NCBI RefSeq assembly: GCF_900142135.1
Contig: NZ_FQZU01000011.1
Coordinates: forward strand, 1-60,053
Source: Desulfatibacillum alkenivorans DSM 16219
GTDB lineage: Bacteria; Desulfobacterota; Desulfobacteria; Desulfobacterales; Desulfatibacillaceae
Direction: 5' to 3'
DNA length: 60,053 nt
Made by a program: the position numbers and the translations under genes
In this document: positions 44,479-53,013 of the stretch, in pieces
How the letters are laid out: every line of letters begins with the position of its first letter
Numbering within the stretch: position 1 is the stretch's first letter
Notes under the pieces: generated by a model
Database searches by the model: none
What the model saw: only the letters and a program-made list of their open reading frames with translations
Told to the model about the DNA's origin: nothing

Positions 44479-45300
44479 ATGAGTTTAGCAAGCACCGTAT
44501 TAAAAAAAGCCTTTGTCTCGAAAGACGTGAAAGAGGCCCACAACCGCATCACCAAAGAAGTGGGCAGCTTCGGGTACGACGCCTGGGGCTATTCCAAGGA
44601 CGGGGCCGAGATAGGCCTGGGCGTTTTTAAAAAGCTCTACGACCACTATTTTCGGGTGGAGGCCGAGGGGCTTGAAAACATTCCCGCCAAAGGCCGGGTG
44701 CTGATTATCGCCAATCACAGCGGGCAGCTTCCGCTGGACGGCGCGCTTATCGCCATTGCCGTAGCCACCAATCCCCATGGGCCGCGGGCGCCCCGAATCA
44801 TGATCGAACGATTTTTCCCAACGGTTCCCTTTGTGGGCAATCTGCTGAACATGGGCGGCGCCGTGATCGGCGATCCGGTCAACTGCATTCGCATGCTAAG
44901 GCGGGATGAATGCGTTGTGGTTTTTCCCGAGGGAATCCGCGGCAGCGGCAAGCTGTTCAAAAAGCGCTACAAGCTCCAGCGGTTCGGATTCGGGTTCATG
45001 CACATCGCCATGGAAACCGACACGCCCATCGTGCCCGTGGGAGTTGTCGGGTGCGAGGAAACCATGCCGTCCCTGGCCAATGTCAAACCTCTCGCCAAGA
45101 TGCTGGGCCTGCCTTACGTCCCGGTGACCATTCCCGTTCCCTTGCCGTCCAAGGTTTACCTGCGTTTCGGAAAGCCCCTGGATTTTTCCGGTGTCGTGAA
45201 GACGGAAAAGCAGGTCATAGAAAACGTGGAGGCGGTCAAGGACGCCATCAGGGGCCTGATCGACGAGGGACTTTCGCAGAAGCAAGGCTGGTTCCACTAA
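44479..45300 (+). CDS. PlsC-like phospholipid/glycerol acyltransferase
   Basis: The ATG at 44479 (MSLASTVLKKAFVSKDVKEA) follows GGAGGGG, giving 273 residues. The acyltransferase domain (about 75-245) has the catalytic-type motif ANHSGQLPLDGALI, a variant of the classic NHxxxxD in which two extra residues precede the Asp, as found in a subgroup of bacterial LPLAT proteins. VVFPEGIRGSGKLFKKRYKL is the glycerol-3-phosphate-binding motif (FPEG). It likely acylates lysophospholipids or a related lipid at the inner membrane. It lies with the SDR gene in the same orientation. Confidence 0.85.
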   Translation: MSLASTVLKKAFVSKDVKEAHNRITKEVGSFGYDAWGYSKDGAEIGLGVFKKLYDHYFRVEAEGLENIPAKGRVLIIANHSGQLPLDGALIAIAVATNPHGPRAPRIMIERFFPTVPFVGNLLNMGGAVIGDPVNCIRMLRRDECVVVFPEGIRGSGKLFKKRYKLQRFGFGFMHIAMETDTPIVPVGVVGCEETMPSLANVKPLAKMLGLPYVPVTIPVPLPSKVYLRFGKPLDFSGVVKTEKQVIENVEAVKDAIRGLIDEGLSQKQGWFH

Positions 45301-45408
45301 TCTTAAGTCACGCCGCTTGTTGTTGAATCAATTCGCCGCTGCTATCAATTCACCGCTGTTTTGTTCGAGCGTTACAGAGCTGGGGGGCCAGCATAAGAGG
45401 GAGTTCTG

Positions 45409-46419
45409 ATGCCGAAAGCCAAAAAAACCGAAACCGTTGACTGCCAGAGCGTTGAAACCATCCAGGAGAAAAAAAGGCCCCAGGTGCTTGTCACCGGCGC
45501 TGCCGGAGTGCTGGCCCAGGAAACCATCAACCGCCTGTCGCAAAAAAAATACGGCGTGGTGGCCATTGATTTCCGGCGCGCGGTGCAAATCGGGGACGAC
45601 ATTCCCAGTTACAAGGTGGATTTTCTCAAACGGGGCTTTGAAGACATCTTCCGGCAGCATAAATTCGACGCGGTCATTCATCTCGGCCGCGTGGGCACGG
45701 ACATAGGCGGAAGCCATTTTCGCCACAACGCCAACGTGCGCGGAACCCAAAAGCTGTTTGACCTGTGCGTGAAATACGAGGTGGGGCAGGTGATCGTCCT
45801 GTCCTCGTTTTTCGTCTACGGCGCCAGCGCATACAACCCGGCCCTCCTGGATGAAGACACCCCCCTCAAGGCCTCGGACCTTTCCCTGAACCTCATTGAC
45901 ACCGTGGAGTTGGACAACCTCTCCCAGATCTATATGTACAAGTACCGCCGGGTTCGCATGAAAATTCTCAGGCCGTGCAACATCGCCGGGCCCGGAGTGC
46001 GGAACAACATAGGCAGGCTGCTTTCCCGCAAAGTGGTCCCCGTACTGTGGGGATTCAACCCGGTCATGCAGTTTCTCCATGTTTCGGATATGGCCGACGC
46101 CATCGTCAAGGCCTGCGGAAAGCCCAACACCTACGGGATTTTTAACGTGGCGCCAAACGATTGGGCGCCCTACAAGGAAGTGCTCAGGCGGTGCGACATC
46201 ATCGGCGTGCCCATGGTTTCCATCCCGGACGCCTTGCCCATGTGGATCGCACGCATGGCCGGATGGGAAGCCTTTCCCAGCTATCTGGTGAATTATTTCA
46301 AGTATCCCGTGATTGTGGATGGAAGCCGTTTCGCCAAGGCCTTTAACTTCTCACCAAGACGCAGTCTGGAAGAAATCTTCCTCCATTACAGGGAGATGAA
46401 GACCAGGCGCTGGGTCTGA
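45409..46419 (+). CDS. NAD-dependent epimerase/dehydratase family SDR protein
   Basis: The 336-residue extended SDR protein has a ~25-residue polar N-terminal extension, then the NAD-binding VLVTGAAGVLAQETINRL, VIHLGRVG, and an SSFFVYG segment. The usual catalytic YxxxK is represented by YMYKYRRVRMK, close to but not exactly YxxxK (Y-x-x-x-R reading is possible). The substrate may be a nucleotide sugar, a lipid or a quinone-like compound. It follows the acyltransferase gene by 109 bases. Its last 69 bases overlap, on the opposite strand, the 3' end of the protease gene. Confidence 0.85.
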   Translation: MPKAKKTETVDCQSVETIQEKKRPQVLVTGAAGVLAQETINRLSQKKYGVVAIDFRRAVQIGDDIPSYKVDFLKRGFEDIFRQHKFDAVIHLGRVGTDIGGSHFRHNANVRGTQKLFDLCVKYEVGQVIVLSSFFVYGASAYNPALLDEDTPLKASDLSLNLIDTVELDNLSQIYMYKYRRVRMKILRPCNIAGPGVRNNIGRLLSRKVVPVLWGFNPVMQFLHVSDMADAIVKACGKPNTYGIFNVAPNDWAPYKEVLRRCDIIGVPMVSIPDALPMWIARMAGWEAFPSYLVNYFKYPVIVDGSRFAKAFNFSPRRSLEEIFLHYREMKTRRWV

Positions 46420-49074
46420 TTTCCTAAGCAGGCCCTTGCCCCATTGCACCAGAGCCTGGCGCCAGCGCCCCACCCTTTCGGCCCAGGGAATTTTGACCTT
46501 CAACCGGTCCATGCTGGAGATAAAGCAGCCGCCCCCGCCCCCGCCGCCGGACGAGCCGGAATCGCCGCCCGAGTCGCTGGAGACCGCGTCTCCTCCAACT
46601 TCCGCCTTGTTTTGGGGAACCGCCGGGTCCAGGGTGGTGAATGTGGAGTCCCCGCCGTAATACACCGCGCCGCCGCTGGTCACCTTCACTCGGAAATGAT
46701 AGGTGGTCGCCGATTCCAAGCCCTCCAGCTTGGCGCCCACGCCCTGTTGCCGGGAGCCCCGGCCGTCGTCCTTGCCGATAACGTATTGGTCCGCTGTAAT
46801 TTCCTCGCCGTAATCCTCGGACAGGCCGTATTCAAAGACCACCGATCCCTCTCCGGGAGGACGAACCGTCCCTGCCAGGTAGGCGAAGGTTTCACCGACT
46901 TCATAAGCCGCGCCGGTTGTGGCGCTGCCCGTGGAGGAGGCGTCCACCCATAATTCAAAGGCGTGGTCCGCGGCGGGGGCATGGGGAGTCCATTCCGGGA
47001 TATTCACCTCGGGAAAAATGCTCGTTCCCGTTTCCAGGCGGACGTCGTTTCTGGAAACCACCCAATACGCCTGGGGCGTCCATGTCAGTTCCGCCTGAAT
47101 CACAAGCCAGTATTTCTTCCCGGGCTCGGGCGAAAATTCGGGGTAAAGCGCCGTTTGATATTCGTAGATATCCTTGTCCCGGTAATATAAATTTTCGCCG
47201 CTCTCGTCCCCTGGTATGTTCCAGGAGGCGGCAAGATCGCCGGGCTCGCCCGCGCCTGAATCGTCGTATATATATATGTTCCAGGAGTCGGGCGTGACCG
47301 GATCGGCGCGCAGTTGCCGGCTCCACCAATGGATCCGGTTGATATTGCCCACGGGGGACTCGAACATAAAGTCATCCGCGCTCATGGCGTTGAAGGGATA
47401 GGCCGCGTCCTTCTGCGACGTGTGCAGCAACGTGCTGGTTACGTCCGGAGGCTGGGACCACACCTTGATGGAGTCGTCCGTGGTAAAGCTCCTGTCCTGG
47501 CCGTAGGAAGTGCCGAAATCATTCCTGGCCGCAATGCGGAAATGATAGGTGGTCAAGGGCTCCAGATTGTTGGCCAGAATGGAGGCGGCGACGGCGCCGG
47601 TGCCCGAGCCCGCGTCCACCCATTCGGTGCTTCTGCCGTAATAGGTGGTGGAGCCGAACTCAAACCGGTATTGGGTTTCCACGCCGTGAGCGGTCACCTC
47701 GCCCTTGAACATGGCGGAGTGGGCCAGGATATTGGCCGGCGCCAGCGTCTCCGCCGTGGGCGCCAGGGGATTGCCGCCGGTGGCGAAAACCCGGTCCGCG
47801 CCGTAGTTGATTTCCTCGCCGTTGAAAGCCGCCACCCGGTAGTGATAGGTGGTCTGGGAGTCCAGGCCGTTAATTTCTATGGCGATGCTCTTCTTGCCTT
47901 CCGAAGCCGCAAGGTGCACCGAGGCAGTGGCGTGATCGTAATCCGCATCCACGCCGTATTCCACCCACACTTCCGTGTCCTTGCCCTCGGTGTCCACCGT
48001 GCCGCTGATCACTGCGGAATCCTGTCCGATCACCGGAGCGTAGCCCGTGTTAACCACCGGCCAGTCCGCAGGCGCCAGAAAAGCGACCGCGCAGGCGACC
48101 CGGGCGGAATGGTATTTGATGCGCATATATCCGTTTTCGCCCCAGGAGGTTCCCCAACTGTTGCGCAAAATCCAATACCCGTTGTTTTCCGCATCCCCGT
48201 TATCGTTCCAGCCCACCAGCACCACGGCGTGATTGGTCGGAGCATAATACTCGGGCGATGCATCGCATTGAGTGTTGCCGTCTTCGTAAATCCCGGATTG
48301 ATAGGCCAGAAAGGCCGGGCCGGCGTATACCGCCGCAACCACCGCTCCGTAAGTCAGAATAGCCGCCTTGATGGCCTCCACGTCCCCGCTGGGAACCCTG
48401 CCCCACGACTCAAACACCACCGGCGCGTCGCCCGCGTGCTGGTAAATCCCGGGATCTTCCATCACGTAAGGAAAATCGCTTTCCTGGACAATGCCTTCCT
48501 GAGTCAGGGCCTCCACCTCCGAGTAGGTGTAGTCCGCATCATCGCATCCTCCAAAGTGAGAGGAGTAAGGCTCGATGCCGCCCAGATGCCAGGCGATGTA
48601 AGACTCGGAAAAATCCGCAACGTCCGAGCCGCTCCGCTGGGACGCCGTGTTGTAGACGCCCTCGGCGGCGCCGGCGGCCGCAAAGGCGTAGCACGAGCCG
48701 CAATCGCCCTGGTCCTTGATGGGGCCGATGAAAGACTTGCCGTCCACGTCCCGCAAATCAAAGCTGGAAGGGATGGCGTCCCAGTCTCCCCCGTACTCGA
48801 ACCAAACCTCCTGGCCGATGGCCATAAGCCTCGTCAGGCGGGGCGCGCGGCGTCCTAAAAGCTGCTCCAGTTCCTCGGGATCTTTGTTGAAAACGGGATT
48901 GGGGCCGACCTGAAAGTCGTAATTGTTTTGGGTGATGCTTTCGCGGATTTCCTGAAGTTCGGCCTCCTGAACAGAGGAAGCGTCGTCTGCGGCCAATGCG
49001 GAGAAGGATATAAACAGTCCGATTGCGGAGAATACGGCGATGATCAAATATCGGGAAAAATCCTGCAAACGCAT
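46351..49074 (-). CDS. Large secreted papain-family cysteine protease
   Basis: The 907-residue protein has a signal peptide (LIIAVFSAIGLFISFSALAA), a propeptide-like segment, and a C1A papain domain (about 98-335). The catalytic Cys is Cys128 in DQGDCGSCYAFAAAG, His is in APTNHAVVLVGW, and Asn in RNSWGTSWGENGY, so the enzyme appears active. The region ~340-830 has three to four fibronectin-type repeats (TTYHYRVAAFNGEE, TTYHFRIAARNDFGTS, TTYHFRVKVTSGG) with a beta-sandwich insert. The tail has GGGGGGGCFIS, a Gly-Cys motif common in deltaproteobacterial exported proteins and probably a sorting or lipidation signal. About 60 mostly basic residues follow. Confidence 0.88.
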   Translation of the reverse strand: MRLQDFSRYLIIAVFSAIGLFISFSALAADDASSVQEAELQEIRESITQNNYDFQVGPNPVFNKDPEELEQLLGRRAPRLTRLMAIGQEVWFEYGGDWDAIPSSFDLRDVDGKSFIGPIKDQGDCGSCYAFAAAGAAEGVYNTASQRSGSDVADFSESYIAWHLGGIEPYSSHFGGCDDADYTYSEVEALTQEGIVQESDFPYVMEDPGIYQHAGDAPVVFESWGRVPSGDVEAIKAAILTYGAVVAAVYAGPAFLAYQSGIYEDGNTQCDASPEYYAPTNHAVVLVGWNDNGDAENNGYWILRNSWGTSWGENGYMRIKYHSARVACAVAFLAPADWPVVNTGYAPVIGQDSAVISGTVDTEGKDTEVWVEYGVDADYDHATASVHLAASEGKKSIAIEINGLDSQTTYHYRVAAFNGEEINYGADRVFATGGNPLAPTAETLAPANILAHSAMFKGEVTAHGVETQYRFEFGSTTYYGRSTEWVDAGSGTGAVAASILANNLEPLTTYHFRIAARNDFGTSYGQDRSFTTDDSIKVWSQPPDVTSTLLHTSQKDAAYPFNAMSADDFMFESPVGNINRIHWWSRQLRADPVTPDSWNIYIYDDSGAGEPGDLAASWNIPGDESGENLYYRDKDIYEYQTALYPEFSPEPGKKYWLVIQAELTWTPQAYWVVSRNDVRLETGTSIFPEVNIPEWTPHAPAADHAFELWVDASSTGSATTGAAYEVGETFAYLAGTVRPPGEGSVVFEYGLSEDYGEEITADQYVIGKDDGRGSRQQGVGAKLEGLESATTYHFRVKVTSGGAVYYGGDSTFTTLDPAVPQNKAEVGGDAVSSDSGGDSGSSGGGGGGGCFISSMDRLKVKIPWAERVGRWRQALVQWGKGLLRKSDPAPGLHLPVMEEDFFQTASW

Positions 49075-49647
49075 GGGCGCCTCCGGCAGCTTTCACAGCC
49101 TGCGCGGCAAACCCGGTTTGGCTCGGCCTCCCTGCCCGCCTTTCCGGTGAGAACTATTTAAAAACCTGCTGACTTCCCTGTTCCTGGCAGCCGGGGATGG
49201 TCCCCGGATAAGTATCCTGGCCTGTTCTCTTTGAATATCGGCAGAAACCCCGATTTCCTTAATGAAAAAACAAGGCAGCCCCGGCAGCAGTACCCTGCCG
49301 GGGTGCGCAACAAGCACACGTAGTTCAGCTTGTGCGGAATTGGAGGCCGAACAACTTGGATTTCCGGAGACTCGCTTTTTTCATAGGGGCAAATTCACCC
49401 TTCCACGGGGCGGTTTTTCCAGGGTATTTTTCCGGAGCGTCCTTTTTGGGGTTTTTTTACCCGGTTTTCAGGCCATAAAGGGACTATGGGGGCAAGGGTT
49501 GAAGAACGCTCCAGGCCGCCTTGAATGTGGGTTCGGCTCCGAAGGCGGCGGCCGACATTTTTGTAAGAAGAAAATCGGGGACCGGCGGCGAATTGTGAAC
49601 TACTTCACATTTTCATAACCTTTGCCGGAAGAACTCCAAGGGGCCTA

Positions 49648-49683
49648 GCGGTGAAAATCCCCAAGCATGCGGTGAAAAGTCCC
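49648..49683 (+). repeat. Tandem GCGGTGAAAA repeat related to the one upstream of the pilin gene
   Basis: GCGGTGAAAATCCCC (49648-49662) and GCGGTGAAAAGTCCC (49669-49683) are repeated with a 21-base period. The first is identical to the left arm of the hairpin at 35199-35213. The presence of the same 15-mer upstream of two surface-structure genes suggests a dispersed repeat or a shared binding site. Confidence 0.5.
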
Positions 49684-49948
49684 GCTTCAGTGGATTGCAG
49701 GTGGAAAGAAATCACTGGGATTATTGTTATTTTCCTGAAATTGTTCGTTTTTAATAATATTAATTTTTTATTTTTTTTTCGGACTTTCGCCCACCTTGTC
49801 TTGAACTACAAAAATGTCGGCTTCTTACAAAATTGTAGGCGAAATTGGCCCAATGCAGGAGACCTTGGCCGCCCCAAAAAAAGAATGATGTTCATTTTAT
49901 CTCTGATCTTAGTAGGTTAACGGCGTTAAAAACATACCGCCAAAATTA

Positions 49949-49964
49949 TGGCATTTTTTTTGCC
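49949..49964 (+). promoter_or_regulatory. Sigma-54-like promoter far upstream of the DUF11 operon
   Basis: TGGCATTTTTTTTGCC has GG (49950-49951) and GC (49962-49963) in the correct spacing and TTGC at -12. The centre is a T-run instead of the usual sequence, so chance is possible. If used, it would give a leader of about 1.4 kb before the first DUF11 gene, or a transcript of a non-coding RNA. Confidence 0.4.
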
Positions 49965-50270
49965 TGTTTGTGAAACCATTTGTGACGCAAGACCCAGCCC
50001 CATCGCCAGGATGGGCCTTTGTGGATTTCAACGCTTGTTATAGAAGACTTGGCGAAGAGAAAAAGCGATTGATTATCAAAATCAATACTTGCTTTTTTTC
50101 GCTGGCACGATTATTGGAAGTGCCTATCAACAATCTGTGGTTGTGCGACAGGAAGGAACTGAGAGCGAACGAACCCCTCCGTTTCCGCCTGCCCTGATCC
50201 GGGCCCATTTGTCCGGAATTCCGGGGCGAAACCGAAGAGTTTTTTTAAGTCCGAACCGCACCAATCGATA

Positions 50271-50326
50271 CAGGGCGCTCCTATGCGTTACCATGCGCGT
50301 GGAACGCACAGGTTTATTGCGCCCTG
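50271..50326 (+). repeat. Nested inverted repeat (56 bases)
   Basis: The ends CAGGGCGC and GCGCCCTG pair perfectly; inside, TGCGTT and AACGCA also pair. The result is a two-stem hairpin with a GC-rich tip. It is not followed by a U-tract on either strand. It may be part of a structured RNA or a transposon remnant. Confidence 0.4.
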
Positions 50327-51040
50327 CGGATCGATCTGGCCCGGAGCCGGCCTTCCGCCCAACGGGCGGGGCTCTTAGTCCTTTCTCCGCAAAATCAAAT
50401 TGCGAAAAATGACGTGGACGCTAAGTCCTGCCTGACATTCTTCACCCCGATCAGGCTGTTGCTGCCGCTATTCAGCTGTTAGCCTGCATCCGGGATTTCA
50501 TGTCAAGCCACGCGGATAGGGATGTCTCCCTCTTCCGCCGTTCTACGTTCCTGCCGCTTGAAAAAGCATAAACTTTTCCCCGGCAGCTTGGCGAACTCAG
50601 ACTTTTCGCGACAAATGAACAGGGTTCCCGACCGGTTTCCGTGCGCTGGGCGCACCGATCCGCCGGTAGTCCCGTTCCGAACCCCTTTAACCGGAGGGCC
50701 AGGGCCATGCCCCGGAACACTCGAAAGGAATATCGACAGGTGTTCCCTAAAACTTTAGGAAATTTTTTAAAAAAATTCCCTGGCGCCGCCTGCAGTTTCC
50801 AACAATTTGAATTTGCTGGAAATCGAGATGGACAAAATCCCCTTGCAAGATTCCCGGGGCGTCCCCAAGCAGGCTTCCGGTGACTGATATTTAGATAAAC
50901 GGCCTTGTGACAGTTTTGAGTTGAACCTTTTTTAACGATTTTGGGCCTCAGGCCCGCAGCAAAGGATGAAATGCACGGATTTTTCCCATCTTCCCGCTCC
51001 CATGCCGAACGGGGTTATCGCGCCCGCGCTCTGCAGGCCT

Positions 51041-51145
51041 CTCGTTCCCATGCTTTGCGTGGGAATGCACACGGAGGACGCATGGGGGAAGTGGAGATGA
51101 AAAACGGCGTATTTCCCTCGTTCCTGTGCTCCGCACGGGAATGCA
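51041..51145. repeat. Two REP-like palindromic units with compensatory changes
   Basis: Two 29-base units (51041-51069 and 51117-51145) start CTCGTTCC and end GGGAATGCA. Each folds into a 9-bp hairpin: TTCCCATGC/GCGTGGGAA in the first and TTCCTGTGC/GCACGGGAA in the second. Where they differ, the pairing partner has changed too, so the fold is conserved. Similar CGTTCCCA..TGGGAATGC palindromes are widespread dispersed repeats in proteobacteria. No RAYT transposase gene is in the window. Confidence 0.65.
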
Positions 51146-51374
51146 ACTTGGAGCTGCGAGGGAAAACAAACGACGTCCTTTCGTGCAAACCCTTTGAAAA
51201 CAGTTTTGGATTTTGGACTTTGTTTTTTTTGGACAACCTTTAACAACCACTTTTTAAACTTAGGGAGGATTTAGAATTTTGAAAGGAAACAACAAGGAAA
51301 AATGTAAACCCAACAACCCGAACCCTTTAACCCTAAACCCAACTTGCACCACTAAACATAGAGGAGGAGTACAC

Positions 51375-52412
51375 ATGAAACGTTTGGCAATCGCAGCAAT
51401 GGCAATCTTCGCAGTCATCACCCTGACCACCGGCGCCTGGGCCGTGGGAACCGGAGCCGGCGCAACCATCTCTAACACCGCATCCGTATCCTGGGACGTG
51501 GGCCCCGGTTCTTTCACCGGAAACAGTAACACCGACACCATCACCGTGGACGAACTCATCAATGTGGACGTCGTCCAAACCGACGCCAACAACATCCCGG
51601 TTGAAATGGGCGACACCCTGGCCGTGACCACCTACACGGTCACCAACATCGGCAACGGCACAGAGCAGTTTAATCTGACCGCCCTGAGCGCCATCACGGA
51701 CGGGGACGATGACTTCAATCCCTCCCACCGCTTCATCTACCTGGAAACCAACGGCAGCGCCGGCTATCAGGCGACGGATACTCAGTACACCGGCCCCGCC
51801 CAGGTGGAATTGGATGCTGATGAAGTCATGACCGTGTACCTGCTGAACGACATTCCCAGCACCGGCCTCAGCGACGGCGACCTGGGTAAAGTCCGCCTGA
51901 CCGCCTACTCCGACACCACCGGCGCCGTGGCAAGCGCCGGCGACCACTATGCTGGACAGGGCTCCAACGGCGCTGCCGACGCAGTGGCCGGCGTCACCGC
52001 TGGCAGGGACAACGACGAATGGTTCTACGAAGTCGTGGCCGTGCAGATCGCTGTCGTCAAAGCCTCTTCCGTTGACGATGGATACGGCGGATCCGCCGCC
52101 ATTCCCGGCGCCGTCATCACCTACTCCCTGGCCGTGACCGCCACGGGCTCCGGCGACGCCACCAACGTGGTGCTTGAAGACTCCATTCCCGCCGGAACCG
52201 AATACGTGACCGGCAGCCTGCAGCTGGACGGCGGCGCTCCCGCCGGAACCGACTTCACCGACGCCAGCGACAGCGACGGCGCTGATTATGACTCCGGCGT
52301 GGTGACCTTCACCCTGAACGACATCACCGATCTGGACACCTACAACACGGCTGACGGCACCCATACCTTCACCTTCCAGGTGACCATCATCGATACCGGC
52401 GTTACTCCCTAG
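51375..52412 (+). CDS. Secreted DUF11-type surface protein 1
   Basis: The ATG at 51375 follows GGAGGAG; the longer frame to 51279 lacks a ribosome binding site. The 345-residue product has a signal peptide (LAIAAMAIFAVITLTTGAWA), then a module starting TISNTASVSWDV that is clearly related to the N-terminus of the third gene of this operon, and a DUF11 repeat near the C-terminus (GAVITYSLAVTATGSGDATN, then VVLEDSIPAGTEYVTGSLQL). It contains no cysteine in the mature part. DUF11 domains are Ig-like and form extended surface or envelope proteins. It has no sorting signal or membrane anchor. Confidence 0.85.
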   Translation: MKRLAIAAMAIFAVITLTTGAWAVGTGAGATISNTASVSWDVGPGSFTGNSNTDTITVDELINVDVVQTDANNIPVEMGDTLAVTTYTVTNIGNGTEQFNLTALSAITDGDDDFNPSHRFIYLETNGSAGYQATDTQYTGPAQVELDADEVMTVYLLNDIPSTGLSDGDLGKVRLTAYSDTTGAVASAGDHYAGQGSNGAADAVAGVTAGRDNDEWFYEVVAVQIAVVKASSVDDGYGGSAAIPGAVITYSLAVTATGSGDATNVVLEDSIPAGTEYVTGSLQLDGGAPAGTDFTDASDSDGADYDSGVVTFTLNDITDLDTYNTADGTHTFTFQVTIIDTGVTP

Positions 52413-52433
52413 TAACCCGGAAAGGGGAATATT

Positions 52434-52922
52434 ATGAAAAAGGCCACTCTCATCATTGCTGCAACACTTGTTATCGCGCTTATATGCGGCAGCGCGTTTG
52501 CAGCCAACGGAATCAAGCTCACGAACACGGCGCAAAAAGAAACCATCGTGACCAAAGAGGACGGGACAAAAGAGGTGGTTCTGGAACAGCCTGAAAAGGT
52601 TCTTCCCGGCGACACCATTGTGTACACCATATTCTACGAGAACCAGGGAGAGGAAGTCGCTGAAAAGGTGGCGATCAACAACCCAATCCCGGAAAGCACC
52701 ATGTACCTGGACGGCAGCGCCGCCGGTGTAGGGGCGGTGATTCAGTTCTCCGTGGATAATGGCGCCACCTTTGACTTCCCCGGCAACCTTAAAGTGAAAA
52801 CCCCTGAAGGCGCCGAGCGCATGGCCGGGCCCGGCGATTACACCGGAATCCGGTGGACCCTGGGCTCCGACCTGCCGCCCGGCGGCAAGGGGTCGGTCTC
52901 ATTTAAGGTTAAGATCAAGTAA
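52434..52922 (+). CDS. Secreted DUF11-type surface protein 2 (short)
   Basis: The 162-residue product has a signal peptide (IIAATLVIALICGSAFAA) and essentially one DUF11 domain (VLPGDTIVYTIFYENQGEEV, then EKVAINNPIPESTMYLDGSA). It ends with PPGGKGSVSFKVKIK, the final strand of that domain. It starts 21 bases after the previous stop behind GGAAAGGGG and is surely co-transcribed. A single-domain exported DUF11 protein fits a polymerising subunit or a tip/cap component of a surface structure, by inference. Confidence 0.85.
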   Translation: MKKATLIIAATLVIALICGSAFAANGIKLTNTAQKETIVTKEDGTKEVVLEQPEKVLPGDTIVYTIFYENQGEEVAEKVAINNPIPESTMYLDGSAAGVGAVIQFSVDNGATFDFPGNLKVKTPEGAERMAGPGDYTGIRWTLGSDLPPGGKGSVSFKVKIK

Positions 52923-52930
52923 CCAAAAAA

Positions 52931-52954
52931 TCCGCGGGCCGAAAGGCCCGCGGA
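52931..52954 (+). terminator. Perfect 10-bp hairpin with GAAA tetraloop between DUF11 genes
   Basis: TCCGCGGGCC-GAAA-GGCCCGCGGA is an unusually stable hairpin nine bases after the stop of the second gene. No U-tract follows (CCTGAAAGACC), so complete termination is unlikely. It could protect the upstream mRNA from 3' decay or mark a processing site, giving more of the first two products than of the rest. Confidence 0.55.
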
Positions 52955-53013
52955 CCTGAAAGACCATGAACCATGCTGTTTATAACTTATTGTAAAACCT
53001 TGGAGGAAAGACC

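Larger units (their letters stand above)
49075..51374. other. 2.3-kb region without a convincing gene
   Basis: No open frame in this stretch combines a ribosome binding site with a recognisable product; the longest frames look accidental. It contains hairpins CCGGGGA-TGG-TCCCCGG (about 49187-49203) and CCCCGGCAG/CTGCCGGGG (about 49279-49305), the GCGGTGAAAA repeats, a sigma-54-like site, the 50271-50326 palindrome and two REP-like units. Its middle (50140-50700) is GC-rich and may hold decayed coding sequence. It separates the protease gene from the DUF11 operon and presumably contains the promoters of both. Confidence 0.5.

Noticed and set aside
50101-50125. Second sigma-54 promoter (TGGCACGATTATTGG)
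   Set aside because: The -24 part is perfect but the -12 GC is GG, which normally abolishes activity.
49970-50197. 75-codon open frame in the gene-free region
   Set aside because: GTG start without a ribosome binding site and no recognisable sequence; probably accidental.
51333-52535. 400-codon minus-strand open frame opposite DUF11 protein 1
   Set aside because: It crosses two plus-strand genes with signal peptides; composition is Gly/Val-rich antisense.
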